Assembly (NCBI GenBank): GCA_020252485.1
Contig: JADCCX010000028.1
Span: 1 to 64,000 of the forward strand
Reading direction: 5' to 3'
DNA: 64,000 nucleotides
Source of the DNA: Methylocystis sp.
Lineage (GTDB): Bacteria; Pseudomonadota; Alphaproteobacteria; Rhizobiales; Beijerinckiaceae
Position 1 is the first letter of the stretch, and the number at the start of each line of letters is the position of its first letter. The translations under genes and the position numbers were made by a program. Positions 28,511 through 37,403 of this stretch are shown here, in pieces. The notes below the pieces were generated by a model. It ran no database searches, was not told the DNA's origin, and saw only the letters and a program-made list of their open reading frames with translations.

Positions 28511-29403
28511 CAGGCGTTTTCCTTGAGGAATGTTTCGACCTCGGCGCGGTCCGGAATTCCGGAGCGGCCGCCGAAACGGGTGCATTTCAGGGCGGCGACG
28601 GCAGAGGCATAGCTGACTGCGCGGGCCTCATCCATGCCTTCCGCCAATCCCAGAGCGAAAGCGCCGTGCCAGGCATCGCCTGCGCCCAGCGTATCGACGG
28701 CATCGACCAGAAAGGCCGGCGTATGGCGGATCGTCCCGCCGTCGGTCCAGAAGACACCGCGCGCGCCATCGGTGACGGCGAGCCAGTTGCCGTACCTCCG
28801 CCGGAGCGCCGCAAGGCCTGCCGCCGCGTCATGTTCACCGGTGATTTCGAGGCAGGCCTGGGCGGAGAGGGCGGCATGGCTGCAGGCCCCCAGCAAGGCA
28901 TCGTCCTGCGGTTTCCGGTCGGCATCGAGCACGGCGATCGCGCTGGCCTCGCGCGCCAGCGCGAACATGTGGCGCGCGCCCGCCTCCCAGCGCGTATCGC
29001 CGAGCACAGCGTTTATGCCGGCGGGCAGCCTTTGCGGCAGCCATTCGGCCGTCTCCGGCAGATCGGGATCGCTGTAGCTGATGATCATCCGCTCGCCGTC
29101 CCTGTCGACGAGGATGCAGGACAGCGGCGAGCGATGGCCGGGAAACTGCCGGGAAAGGCGGACATCGACGCCTTCCCTTTGCAACTCGTCCAGGATCGAT
29201 CGCCCCACGGCATCATCGCCCAACCGCGTGATGAGATGGCTGCGGCCGCCCTGCCGCGCCACGGCGACGGATGCGTTGGCCGCGATGCCGCCACCCACGG
29301 CCGCCATTTGCCGCGACCGATACTTTTCCGCGCGCATGGGCATCGCATCGACCTGAAAGACGTAGTCGAGCGTGGAGATGCCGATGGAGAGGACGGATGC
29401 CAT
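28510..29403 (-). CDS. PfkB-family sugar kinase resembling sulfofructose kinase YihV
   Basis: This 297-residue ribokinase-family enzyme has GGGIAANASVAVARQGG near the N-terminus and the catalytic DTLGAGDAWHGAFALGLAEG at the C-terminal signature. From memory of E. coli YihV, the two share KY at 27-28, GDDAVGRSILDELQREGV, GERMIISYSDPDLP, D-x-R-W and an almost identical ending CTRFGGRSGIPD. It probably phosphorylates a ketose on C1 to feed the adjacent aldolase. It is first in the operon. The ATG is 56 bases from a palindromic operator candidate. Other ketohexokinase-like substrates are possible. Confidence 0.87.
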   Translation of the reverse strand: MASVLSIGISTLDYVFQVDAMPMRAEKYRSRQMAAVGGGIAANASVAVARQGGRSHLITRLGDDAVGRSILDELQREGVDVRLSRQFPGHRSPLSCILVDRDGERMIISYSDPDLPETAEWLPQRLPAGINAVLGDTRWEAGARHMFALAREASAIAVLDADRKPQDDALLGACSHAALSAQACLEITGEHDAAAGLAALRRRYGNWLAVTDGARGVFWTDGGTIRHTPAFLVDAVDTLGAGDAWHGAFALGLAEGMDEARAVSYASAVAALKCTRFGGRSGIPDRAEVETFLKENA

Positions 29404-29459
29404 GGATGCCAGGGGCGAAGGAGACGTGCCGAAAGCGGTTACAGGCGTGAATAGCGCAG

Positions 29460-29480
29460 GTCTTATATCTTATACAAGAC
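29460..29480 (-). promoter_or_regulatory. Operator candidate of the five-gene sugar operon
   Basis: GTCTTATATCTTATACAAGAC is symmetric over most of its length, and the half TCTTATACAAGA alone is a near-perfect palindrome with a TATA-like centre. It is AT-rich in a GC-rich region and lies 57 bases upstream of the kinase ATG. The shape resembles GntR-type operators (TTGTAxAC-like), but no regulator gene is adjacent, so the binding protein is unknown. Confidence 0.5.
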
Positions 29481-29531
29481 CAGATGCATTGCTGGATGCG
29501 CGGAGTTTCGATTGTCGCCGATCTGGTGGGC

Positions 29532-29636
29532 TAGAGCATTTTCCGAAGAAGTGGATACCGGTTCTTCGAAAGAAAATGCGGTAAATCAAGAGTTTAGAGC
29601 GGCCGATCTGATTCAGTCAGATCGGCAACCGCTCTA
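29532..29636. repeat. Intergenic palindromic repeat element
   Basis: Two consecutive hairpins are present. The first pairs GCATTTTCCGAAGAA with TTCTTCGAAAGAAAATGC (about 29536-29578). The second (29595-29636) is TAGAGCGG-CCGATCTGA, loop TTCAG, TCAGATCGG-CAA-CCGCTCTA. The architecture matches a dispersed intergenic repeat I have seen often in Hyphomicrobiales chromosomes. A shorter TAGAGC...GCTCTA palindrome occurs at 46986-47020. No gene is present in this interval. Confidence 0.75.
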
Positions 29637-29645
29637 GTCTTCGCC

Positions 29646-30677
29646 CTAAGGCAGATGCTTCCATTCCCTGAGGTCGGCGACTGTTTCGGCGATCGTCTGC
29701 CGGACATCGCGGTAGCGCAGGCCGATCTCGCGCTGGATCTTGCCGGTGTCGAAATTCACGCGCCGGCCCAGATGGGTTCTCATGTAGCTCGCGGCCCCCG
29801 GCGGCTGCGTGAAGGCGAAGAACCGCCCGATGAAGGAGCCAAGCCAGAAATCGATGGCGCGGGTCGGCAGCTTGTCGCCGGGCTTCGCCAGCGGCGTCAG
29901 AATGTCGATCAACTGCCGCATGGAGATATTCTCGGCCGCGCAGAGATAGCGTCCCTTGGCGGCCGGATTATCGGCGGCGAGGATATGGGCTAGCGCCACA
30001 TCGCGCACATCGACCATGCCCCAATTCAGCTGCATGATGGCGGGAAAGACGCCGGTCAGCGCCTCGACGATGATCTGGTTCGACGTGTTGAGGCCCGGCG
30101 TCAGGCTCGGGCCGATCACCAGGAACGGATTGATCACCACGAGATCGAAGCCTGGCTTCTCCCGCTCCATGAAGGCCCAGGCAGCCCGCTCGCCCTCGCT
30201 CTTGGAGAAGTAATAGGGATTGCGGGTGAGCGAACTCCTGGTGTTCCAATCGGCTTCCGTCAGCACGCGCCCGTCTGGCTCATCGGTCACAGCCGCCATC
30301 GATGATGTCAGGACGACGCGCTTCACCGAGGGCGATCTGGCGCAGGCGGCCAGCACGTTCAGGGTGCCTTTCATGGCGGGGTCGACGAGATCGCGCTGCG
30401 CGTCCTTGTATTCGAGGCTGTAGGGGCTCGCCATATGGAAGACGGTCTCCACCCCGGCGACGGCCTTGCCGTAGCTCCCCTCGGTCAGGAGGTCGGCCTC
30501 GATGATCTCGAGCCGGTCAGCCGCGCCCGGCAAGCTCATCAGGCGGGCATTGCCTTCCGCCTTCGCCAGCGAGCGGACGGCGCCGCGCACGCGGTCGCCT
30601 CGGGCCAGAAGTTGCGCCGCAGCATGCGCCGCGATGAAGCCGGTCAATCCGGTGATCGCGAAAAGGCGTTCGGTCAT
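29646..30677 (-). CDS. NAD(P)-dependent epimerase/dihydroflavonol-reductase-like oxidoreductase
   Basis: This 343-residue extended SDR has the Rossmann turn TGLTGFIAAHAAAQLL (the third glycine is replaced by Ala), EADLLTEGSYGKAVAGVETVFHMASP, VLTSSMAAV and the catalytic YYFSK. VVINPFLVIGP and MVDVRDVALAHILA follow, as in dihydroflavonol 4-reductase / cinnamoyl-CoA reductase-type proteins. It likely reduces a carbonyl on a small secondary metabolite or aldehyde. It is 15 bases downstream of hemW on the same strand. The substrate cannot be deduced. Confidence 0.87.
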   Translation of the reverse strand: MTERLFAITGLTGFIAAHAAAQLLARGDRVRGAVRSLAKAEGNARLMSLPGAADRLEIIEADLLTEGSYGKAVAGVETVFHMASPYSLEYKDAQRDLVDPAMKGTLNVLAACARSPSVKRVVLTSSMAAVTDEPDGRVLTEADWNTRSSLTRNPYYFSKSEGERAAWAFMEREKPGFDLVVINPFLVIGPSLTPGLNTSNQIIVEALTGVFPAIMQLNWGMVDVRDVALAHILAADNPAAKGRYLCAAENISMRQLIDILTPLAKPGDKLPTRAIDFWLGSFIGRFFAFTQPPGAASYMRTHLGRRVNFDTGKIQREIGLRYRDVRQTIAETVADLREWKHLP

Positions 30678-30692
30678 GGCGGGGGCCTTTCG

Positions 30693-31841
30693 TCAGGCGG
30701 CGAGATCGGCGACGATTGCATCAAGCACGGGAAAGCCGGCGCTGGTGACCCGCAGGCGGCTGCCGCCCAGCGATTCCACAAGGCCGTCTTCCGTCAAGAA
30801 CGCGACCTGCCGCGCGTTGATCTGGCGTCCCGAAAGGGCGGTGTAGCGGCCAAGATCGATCCCCTCCCTCAATCTCAGCCCCATCACCAGCATCTCGTCG
30901 CCCTGTTCCTCGGGATTGAGCGCGATGTCCTCGATAAGTCCGTGGCCATGCTCCTCGACGGACTTCAGCCAGGCTTCGGGGTTTCTTTCGGTCGCCTGCG
31001 CATGGCGCTGCCCCTCGATGAGCAGCCGGCCATGCGCGCCGGGACCGATGCCAGCGTATTCCTGATAGCGCCAGTAGATCAGGTTGTGGCGGCTTTCGGC
31101 CCCGGCACGCGCATGGTTGGAGATTTCATAGGCCGGCATGCCATGCTTCCCGGTCACCTCATGCGTCACATCCCAGAGCGCGCGGCCCAGCGCTTCATCG
31201 GGAATCGTGAGCTTGCCGGCGCGGTGCAGCGCCGCGAAGGCGGTGTCCGGCTCGATGGTGAGCTGATAAAGCGACAGATGCTCCGCTGCATGGCCGATGG
31301 CGATTTCAAGCTCGGCTTTCCAGGCCTCCGGCGTCTGTTCGGGGCTGCGCGCATAGATCAGATCGAACGAGGTGCGCTCGAAAATGCCGGCCGCCGTTTT
31401 GACTGCCGCGAGCGCTTCATCAACGCTGTGCATGCGCCCCAGCGCCTTCAGGTCACGGTCATCGAGCGCCTGCACGCCGATCGAGAGCCGGTTGACGCCG
31501 GCCGTCCGGTAGCCCCGGAAGCGACCGGCCTCGACGCTGGTCGGGTTTGCCTCCAGCGTGATCTCCGCATCGGGAGCGATGCTCCAAGCCCTGGCGATGG
31601 CGTCCAGGATGCCGGCGACGGTGGCGGGCTCCATCAGCGAGGGCGTGCCGCCGCCGAAGAAGACGCTGGAGACTGTCCGGCCCGGTGTGAGCGCGGCGCG
31701 GTGCGCGATTTCCCGCTGGAAAGCCGCAAGATGACGCTTCTGGTCCGGCGGCTGATGGCGGACGTGGCTATTGAAGTCGCAATAGGGGCATTTGGCCAGA
31801 CAGAACGGCCAATGCACATAGATGCCGAAGGCTTCGCTCAT
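30693..31841 (-). CDS. hemW: Radical SAM heme chaperone HemW
   Basis: This 382-residue HemN-like protein now regarded as a heme chaperone starts GIYVHWPFCLAKCPYCDFNSH, giving the CxxxCxxC cluster motif with the HemW pattern. SVFFGGGTPSLM, RLSIGVQALDDRDLKALGR, FDLIYARSPEQT and HLSLYQLTIEP are family landmarks. It is the third gene of rph-rdgB-hemW and overlaps rdgB by four bases. Confidence 0.95.
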   Translation of the reverse strand: MSEAFGIYVHWPFCLAKCPYCDFNSHVRHQPPDQKRHLAAFQREIAHRAALTPGRTVSSVFFGGGTPSLMEPATVAGILDAIARAWSIAPDAEITLEANPTSVEAGRFRGYRTAGVNRLSIGVQALDDRDLKALGRMHSVDEALAAVKTAAGIFERTSFDLIYARSPEQTPEAWKAELEIAIGHAAEHLSLYQLTIEPDTAFAALHRAGKLTIPDEALGRALWDVTHEVTGKHGMPAYEISNHARAGAESRHNLIYWRYQEYAGIGPGAHGRLLIEGQRHAQATERNPEAWLKSVEEHGHGLIEDIALNPEEQGDEMLVMGLRLREGIDLGRYTALSGRQINARQVAFLTEDGLVESLGGSRLRVTSAGFPVLDAIVADLAA

Positions 31842-32479
31842 CCGCCGCCCTTCAGGCAGGCTGCCGCAAGCGCCATGAAGGCGCGGGCCCGGTGAGAGAG
31901 TCCGGCGCCGATGGGCGGCAGGCCGTGCTTTTCCTCCGGGCCGAGCTCGGCGAAGGTGCGGGTGTATCCCGCCGGCACGAACATCGGATCGTAGCCGAAA
32001 CCGGCCTTACCGCGCGGCGGCCAGGTCAGCGTTCCGGGGCACCGTCCTTCAAACAACTCCTCATGCCCGTCCGGCCAGGTGAGGACGAGCGCGGAAACGA
32101 AGGCGGCGGCGGCGCCTTCGACGGCGTGGCCGCGCTTCGCGAGTTCGTCATGGGCCCGCTGCATGGCGCGCTCCCAGCTGCGCGGTTGACCCGCCCAATC
32201 AGCCGTGAACAGACCAGGCGCGCCATCGAGCAAGGCGATCGACAGGCCGGAATCGTCGGCAAAAGCGGGGAGGCCCGTCGCCGCCGTCGCCGCCCGCGCC
32301 TTGATGGCGGCATTCTCGGCATACATCGTGCCGTTCTCGACAGGTTCTGCGAGGCCCAGCTCCCCGGCGGATACGAGCTCCACGCCGTAGGGCTGCATCA
32401 ATTCGCGCATTTCCTTGAGCTTACCGGCATTGTGGGTGGCCAGAACCACCTTGCCCGAGAGTTGGCGGTGATCCGTCAT
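31838..32479 (-). CDS. rdgB: XTP/dITP pyrophosphatase RdgB/HAM1
   Basis: This 213-residue enzyme hydrolyses non-canonical purine nucleoside triphosphates and keeps them out of [15 protein letters not shown] is the substrate loop. Then come TYAENA-type residues in [12 protein letters not shown], the catalytic [19 protein letters not shown] and SHRARAF. The ATG overlaps the rph stop by four bases (ATGA) and its stop overlaps the hemW start likewise, so the three genes form a tightly coupled operon. Confidence 0.96.
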   Translation of the reverse strand: MTDHRQLSGKVVLATHNAGKLKEMRELMQPYGVELVSAGELGLAEPVENGTMYAENAAIKARAATAATGLPAFADDSGLSIALLDGAPGLFTADWAGQPRSWERAMQRAHDELAKRGHAVEGAAAAFVSALVLTWPDGHEELFEGRCPGTLTWPPRGKAGFGYDPMFVPAGYTRTFAELGPEEKHGLPPIGAGLSHRARAFMALAAACLKGGG

Positions 32480-33189
32480 GCCACCGCCATCTTCTGGAAC
32501 TCGACAAGCCGCGCGGTGGAGAGTTTGGCCAGCGCCAGCAATTCCATGAGCTGCGCTTCGCTGAACGGCTCGCCTTCGGCGGTGCCCTGCACCTCCACGA
32601 TGCCGCCCTTGCCGGTGATGACGAAATTCGCATCCGTGCCGCAATTCGAATCCTCGGCGTAATCGAGGTCCATCACGGGGACGCCCTGATAGATGCCGCA
32701 GGAGACGGCGGCCACATGGTCCTTCAGCGGATTGGCAGAGAGCATCTTGCGGGCGTTCATCCATTGCAGCGCATCATGCAGCGCCACCCATGCGCCGGTG
32801 ATCGAGGCTGTGCGGGTGCCGCCATCCGCCTGCAGCACGTCGCAATCCACGGTGATCTGCCGTTCGCCGAGCGCCTGCAGATCGACGACCGCCCGCAGCG
32901 AACGGCCAATGAGGCGCTGAATCTCCTGTGTCCGGCCGGTTTGCTTGCCGGAGGTCGATTCGCGCCTTGTGCGCTCATGGGTGGCGCGCGGCAGCATCGA
33001 ATATTCCGCCGTCACCCAGCCCGAACCCTTGCCGCGCAGCCAGAGGGGAGGCTTGTCCTCCACCGATGCCGTGCACAAAACATGCGTCTCCCCGAACTTG
33101 ACGAGGCAAGAGCCCTCGGCATAGCGCGCGACGGACCGATCGAGGCTTACTTTGCGCATTTCGTCTGGCGCACGTTTGGATGGACGCAT
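32476..33189 (-). CDS. rph: Ribonuclease PH
   Basis: RNase PH (237 residues) is a phosphorolytic 3'-exonuclease that trims tRNA ends. [57 protein letters not shown] and [17 protein letters not shown] carry the phosphate-binding residues. [19 protein letters not shown] follows. The ATG at 33189 matches the family start exactly. A GTG one codon upstream is less likely. It is divergent from hrcA across 113 bases, a typical arrangement in the order. Confidence 0.97.
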   Translation of the reverse strand: MRPSKRAPDEMRKVSLDRSVARYAEGSCLVKFGETHVLCTASVEDKPPLWLRGKGSGWVTAEYSMLPRATHERTRRESTSGKQTGRTQEIQRLIGRSLRAVVDLQALGERQITVDCDVLQADGGTRTASITGAWVALHDALQWMNARKMLSANPLKDHVAAVSCGIYQGVPVMDLDYAEDSNCGTDANFVITGKGGIVEVQGTAEGEPFSEAQLMELLALAKLSTARLVEFQKMAVA

Positions 33190-33302
33190 CACTCGCTCCG
33201 GTTTGGGAAGGCTGGTCTAGGCGCTGTTGACCGCCTTGTCATCCCCGGCGGTCCCTGTGCGCTCGGGTTGCCTCCCGGCGCAATCATCGCCACATTGGAG
33301 CC

Positions 33303-34388
33303 ATGTCGAAACCATCCGATCTGAAAGCCATCGAGCAGGGTTTGCTGCCGCAACTTGATGACCGCTCGCGGGAGATTTTCCGCCGTATTGTCGATGGCTA
33401 TCTGTCGAGCGGCGAACCTTTGGGTTCGCGGAACCTCTCCAAGATCATCCCGATGACGCTCTCGCCGGCTTCGGTGCGCAATGTGATGACCGATCTTGAG
33501 GGTCTGGGCCTCATTTATTCACCGCATACCAGCGCCGGGCGGCTGCCGACGGAGCTGGGTTTGCGCTTCTTCGTCGACGCCATGCTGCAGGTGGGCGACC
33601 TCACCCCGCAGGAGCAGGCCGCGATCGAAGGTCAGGTGGCCTCCGCCGTGAGCGGCGCCAAGAATGTCGAGGAGGTGCTGGCCGAGGCCTCGCAAATGCT
33701 CTCGGGCCTGTCGCGGGGGGCCGCCGTGGTGACGACCGCCAAGGGCGCGCGTAACCTCAAGCACATTGAATTCGTCCGCCTGGAGCCGACCCGCGCGCTT
33801 GTCGTGCTGGTCAGCGAGGATGGCGCGGTCGAAAACCGCGTGGTTCCGCTGCCCCCCGGTCTTCCGGCCAGCGCGCTGGTGGAGGCCTCCAACTACCTCA
33901 ACGCCCGCATCAGGGGCCGATCGCTGGCCGAGGTGCGCGAGGAGATCGAAGCCTCCGAGAAGCGCGCGCAGCAGGAGCTCGATGAATTGACGCAGCGCCT
34001 CGTGCAGGCGGGGCTTGCCTCCTGGGGAGGGCTCGAAAGCGGCGCGCCGCAGCTCATCGTGCGCGGTCAGGCCAATCTGCTCGATGACCTGCGCGCTGCG
34101 GAGGATCTGGACCGCGTCCGGCTGCTCTTCGCCGATCTCGAAACGAAGAAGGACGTGATCGACCTTCTGGGCCGCGCCGAAACCGGCGAGGGCGTGCGCA
34201 TCTTCATCGGCTCGGAGAACAAGCTCTTCTCGCTCTCCGGTTCATCGATGATCGCCGCGCCCTTCCGCGACGGCAAGCAGAAGATCGTGGGCGTGCTGGG
34301 CGTCATCGGCCCGACGCGGCTCAATTATGCGCGGATCGTGCCGATCGTCGACTATACAGCGAAGGTGGTGGGGCGGCTGCTGGGGTAA
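33303..34388 (+). CDS. hrcA: Heat-inducible transcription repressor HrcA
   Basis: HrcA (361 residues) represses groESL and often other chaperone operons by binding CIRCE elements. The N-terminal winged helix is visible ([66 protein letters not shown]). The central GAF-like domain and [20 protein letters not shown] near the C-terminus are typical. grpE, often the next gene, is about 22 kb away. I found no CIRCE in the rph-hrcA gap. A Bug-type binding protein lies downstream. Confidence 0.96.
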   Translation: MSKPSDLKAIEQGLLPQLDDRSREIFRRIVDGYLSSGEPLGSRNLSKIIPMTLSPASVRNVMTDLEGLGLIYSPHTSAGRLPTELGLRFFVDAMLQVGDLTPQEQAAIEGQVASAVSGAKNVEEVLAEASQMLSGLSRGAAVVTTAKGARNLKHIEFVRLEPTRALVVLVSEDGAVENRVVPLPPGLPASALVEASNYLNARIRGRSLAEVREEIEASEKRAQQELDELTQRLVQAGLASWGGLESGAPQLIVRGQANLLDDLRAAEDLDRVRLLFADLETKKDVIDLLGRAETGEGVRIFIGSENKLFSLSGSSMIAAPFRDGKQKIVGVLGVIGPTRLNYARIVPIVDYTAKVVGRLLG

Positions 34389-34500
34389 TCCTCGGTTCTG
34401 CCGCCCGATGCCCTCATGCCGCTTGACCCTTCGGGTGTGTCAACTACGCTGACCGGACGATTTGCAACGCGGGCCGCCAGAGCCAGCCATCGGAGGAATC

Positions 34501-35475
34501 ATGATCACTCGCCGCACGCTGCTCGCCAGTGCTTCCGCATCCCTGCTGCCGCTGCCATCCTTCGCCCAATCCGGCTGGCCGGACGGCAAGGTCATCAAGG
34601 GCATCGTGCCCTTCGCCGCCGGCAGTGCGACGGATACGATCGCCCGCGTCTATGCCGAGCAGATGGGCCGGTTTCTGGGCACATCGATCATCATCGAGAA
34701 CCGCGCCGGCGCCAACGGGTTGATTGGAGCGGATGCGGTGGCGAAATCGCCGCCGGACGGCCTGACGCTGCTCTTCGGCACCAATTCCACCAATGCTGCC
34801 GCACCTGCCCTGTTCAAGACGGTGCCCTTCGATCACGAAAAGGATTTCGCGCCGATCGCTTATCTGGGTTCGGTTCCGCTTCTTGTCGCTGTCTCCAACA
34901 AGGTGGAGGCGAAAACGCTGAAAGAGCTGATCGCCTATGCCAAGGCCAATCCGGGCAAGCTGAACTTTGGCTCCTCATCCTCGTCCCAGCGCGTCTCGAC
35001 CGAGATGCTGATGAGCATGGGCGGCTTCAAGATGAACCTCGTCACCTACCGCGCCTCGCCGCAGGCGGTGACCGATCTGATCAGCGGGCAGATCGACGTC
35101 TTCGTGGCCGATCTGGCGGTGATGCTGCCGCAGGTGCAGGCCGGTACGATCCGGGCGCTGGCGGCAACCTCAACCAAGCGCATTCCGCAATTGCCGGACC
35201 TGCCGACGGTCGAGGAGGCGGGCGGTTTGCCTGGTTACGAGCTCATCGCCTGGTTCGGCGTCTTCGCGCCCGCCGGCACCCCCCCGGCCATTATCGCCCG
35301 GCTGAACGAGGCGGTGGTCAAGGCTGCCGCCACCCCCGAGGTGCAGGAGAAACTCGGCAAGGGGCTGGGCATCGCCGTGTCGTCCTCGACCCCTGCGGAA
35401 CTCGCTGACAATGTCCGCCGCGAAGGCGCCAAATGGGCCAAGGCGGTGGCCGACGCGGGCATCGAGAAGCAGTGA
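34501..35475 (+). CDS. Bug-type tripartite tricarboxylate transporter substrate-binding protein
   Basis: This 324-residue periplasmic protein of the TctC/Bug family binds carboxylates for tripartite tricarboxylate transporters. The signal MITRRTLLASASASLLPLPSFAQ contains RR and could use Sec or Tat. IVPFAAGSATDTIARVYAEQM, VENRAGANGLIGADAVAKSPPDG-like residues, FGSSSSSQRVSTEML and APAGTPPAIIARLNEAV are family hallmarks. The ATG at 34501 follows GGAGG. No TctA/TctB membrane subunits are encoded nearby. Such solitary Bug proteins are common, so the membrane partner lies elsewhere or the protein acts as a sensor. Confidence 0.92.
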   Translation: MITRRTLLASASASLLPLPSFAQSGWPDGKVIKGIVPFAAGSATDTIARVYAEQMGRFLGTSIIIENRAGANGLIGADAVAKSPPDGLTLLFGTNSTNAAAPALFKTVPFDHEKDFAPIAYLGSVPLLVAVSNKVEAKTLKELIAYAKANPGKLNFGSSSSSQRVSTEMLMSMGGFKMNLVTYRASPQAVTDLISGQIDVFVADLAVMLPQVQAGTIRALAATSTKRIPQLPDLPTVEEAGGLPGYELIAWFGVFAPAGTPPAIIARLNEAVVKAAATPEVQEKLGKGLGIAVSSSTPAELADNVRREGAKWAKAVADAGIEKQ

Positions 35476-35543
35476 CTGCCCGCTTCAAGGCTTGATCCGG
35501 AATGATCGGTGGCGATAGAGCAGGCGATCAGGAAGGCTTGCCG

Positions 35544-36485
35544 ATGTCCCCATCCGACTATACCCGCCCGGAACGCTCGTTTCAGGGCCTTATCCTGACG
35601 CTTCAGAATTTCTGGGCGGACAAGGGCTGCGTGATCCTGCAGCCCTACGACATGGAGATGGGCGCGGGCACCTTCCATCCCGCGACGACGCTGCGCGCGC
35701 TTGGCCCGAAGCCCTGGAAGGCCGCCTATGTGCAGCCCTCGCGCCGCCCGAAGGATGGCCGCTACGGCGAGAACCCCAACCGCCTGCAGCATTACTATCA
35801 GTATCAGGTGATCCTGAAGCCATCGCCGCCCAATCTGCAGGAGCTTTACCTCGAATCGCTGTTCGCCATCGGCCTTGATCCGAAGCTGCATGACTTCCGC
35901 TTTGTCGAGGACGATTGGGAAAGCCCCACGCTCGGCGCCTGGGGTTTGGGCTGGGAATGCTGGTGCGACGGCATGGAGGTCTCGCAATTCACCTATTTCC
36001 AACAGGTGGCGGGCTTTGAATGCGCGCCTGTCGCCGGTGAACTGACCTACGGCCTTGAGCGGCTGGCGATGTATGTGCAGGGCGTCGAGAACGTTTACGA
36101 CCTGAATTTCAATGGCCGCGAGGGTGACGAGAAGGTCACCTACGGCGATGTCTTCCTGCAAGCCGAGCAGGAATATTCACGCCACAATTTCGAGCATTCG
36201 GACGCCGAAACACTGTTCCGCCATTTCGATGACGCGGAGCGGCTCTGCCAAAAGTATCTCGCCGCCGGCTGGGACGCGAAGGCCGACAGCAACCATCCCC
36301 GGCATCTGATGGCGCTGCCAGCCTATGATCAATGCATCAAGGCGAGCCACGCCTTCAACCTGCTCGATGCCAGGGGCGTGATCTCCGTCACCGACCGGCA
36401 GGGCTATATCCTGCGGGTGCGGGAGCTGGCGAAAGCCTGCGGCGGGGCCTGGCTCGCAACAGAGGCAGGCGGGGCCTCAGCCTAA
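35544..36485 (+). CDS. glyQ: Glycine--tRNA ligase alpha subunit
   Basis: GlyQ (313 residues) is the class II catalytic subunit of the tetrameric bacterial glycyl-tRNA synthetase. [35 protein letters not shown] is the family start. [51 protein letters not shown] and [13 protein letters not shown] are also strictly family-specific. The ribosome site is AGGAAGG before the ATG at 35544. The beta subunit gene glyS, usually linked, is not downstream: the next gene is the convergent truB, sharing four bases across the stop codons. Confidence 0.98.
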   Translation: MSPSDYTRPERSFQGLILTLQNFWADKGCVILQPYDMEMGAGTFHPATTLRALGPKPWKAAYVQPSRRPKDGRYGENPNRLQHYYQYQVILKPSPPNLQELYLESLFAIGLDPKLHDFRFVEDDWESPTLGAWGLGWECWCDGMEVSQFTYFQQVAGFECAPVAGELTYGLERLAMYVQGVENVYDLNFNGREGDEKVTYGDVFLQAEQEYSRHNFEHSDAETLFRHFDDAERLCQKYLAAGWDAKADSNHPRHLMALPAYDQCIKASHAFNLLDARGVISVTDRQGYILRVRELAKACGGAWLATEAGGASA

Positions 36486-37402
36486 AGATGAAACGCCCGC
36501 TTCGGGCGGATTTCACCGTTCTCGCCCTCCACAAGAGCGATCAGCTTGCCGTGCAGCGTCGCATAGGCCTGGCCCAGAACGATCGGCGCATCGCGGCCGC
36601 GCAGAATGATGCTCTGGCCATTCTTCAGCCTTTGCGCATCATGGTTTCCGATGGCGATCGAAGGCAGCGAGGCTAAAGCCCGCTCCACCGGCTGGATCAT
36701 CGCCAGAAGATCGGCCGCCTGCGGACCGGCCTCACCGGCGGCCTTGAGCGCATCGAGCGTCACGGCCTCGCTTTCGCTGAAAGGGCCGACCCGGGTCCGC
36801 CGGAGCGCCGTGATATGGCCGAAGCAGCCGAGCAGCCGGCCGAAATCGCGGGCTAGCGCCCGCACATAGGTGCCCTTGCCGCATTCGGCCTCGAAGGTTG
36901 CTGTATCTTCGGTATGGTCGGCCAGCGTCAACGCGGTGATTTCCACCTCGCGCGGCTCCAGCTTCACCACCTCGCCATCGCGGGCGAGATCATAGGCGCG
37001 TTCGCCCTGCACCTTGAGGGCCGAAAACTGCGGCGGCGTCTGCAAAACAACGCCCAGAAAGCGCGGCAGGATGGCCTTGATCGCGGCAACACTCGGGCGT
37101 TCGGCCGAGGAATTCACCATCTCGCCATCGCTGTCGTCGGTGTTGGTCTCGATGCCCCAGGTGACGGTGAAACGGTAGGCCTTCTCGCCATCCATCACAT
37201 AGGGCACCGTCTTCGTGGCTTCGCCGAAGGCGAGCGGCAGGATGCCGGAGGCCAGAGGGTCCAGCGTGCCGGCATGGCCCGCCTTGTCGGCCTTCGTCAG
37301 CCGCTTGACGATCGAAAGCGCGTGGGTGGAGGTGATGCCCACCGGCTTGTCGAGCACGATCCAGCCATCGACCTTCAGCCGCTCGCGGCGTGGCTTGCTC
37401 AT
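36482..37402 (-). CDS. truB: tRNA pseudouridine(55) synthase
   Basis: TruB (306 residues) makes pseudouridine 55 in the T-loop of tRNAs. [18 protein letters not shown] and the catalytic Asp in [22 protein letters not shown] are diagnostic. [36 protein letters not shown] and [16 protein letters not shown] complete the family pattern. It is the distal gene of the rimP-nusA-infB-rbfA operon and starts one base after the rbfA stop. The usual neighbours rpsO and pnp do not follow. glyQ converges here. Confidence 0.97.
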   Translation of the reverse strand: MSKPRRERLKVDGWIVLDKPVGITSTHALSIVKRLTKADKAGHAGTLDPLASGILPLAFGEATKTVPYVMDGEKAYRFTVTWGIETNTDDSDGEMVNSSAERPSVAAIKAILPRFLGVVLQTPPQFSALKVQGERAYDLARDGEVVKLEPREVEITALTLADHTEDTATFEAECGKGTYVRALARDFGRLLGCFGHITALRRTRVGPFSESEAVTLDALKAAGEAGPQAADLLAMIQPVERALASLPSIAIGNHDAQRLKNGQSIILRGRDAPIVLGQAYATLHGKLIALVEGENGEIRPKRAFHL

Positions 37403-37403
37403 C

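Noticed and set aside
33190-33302. CIRCE element upstream of hrcA or grpE
   Set aside because: No TTAGCACTC/GAGTGCTAA-type inverted repeat was found in the rph-hrcA gap or before grpE.
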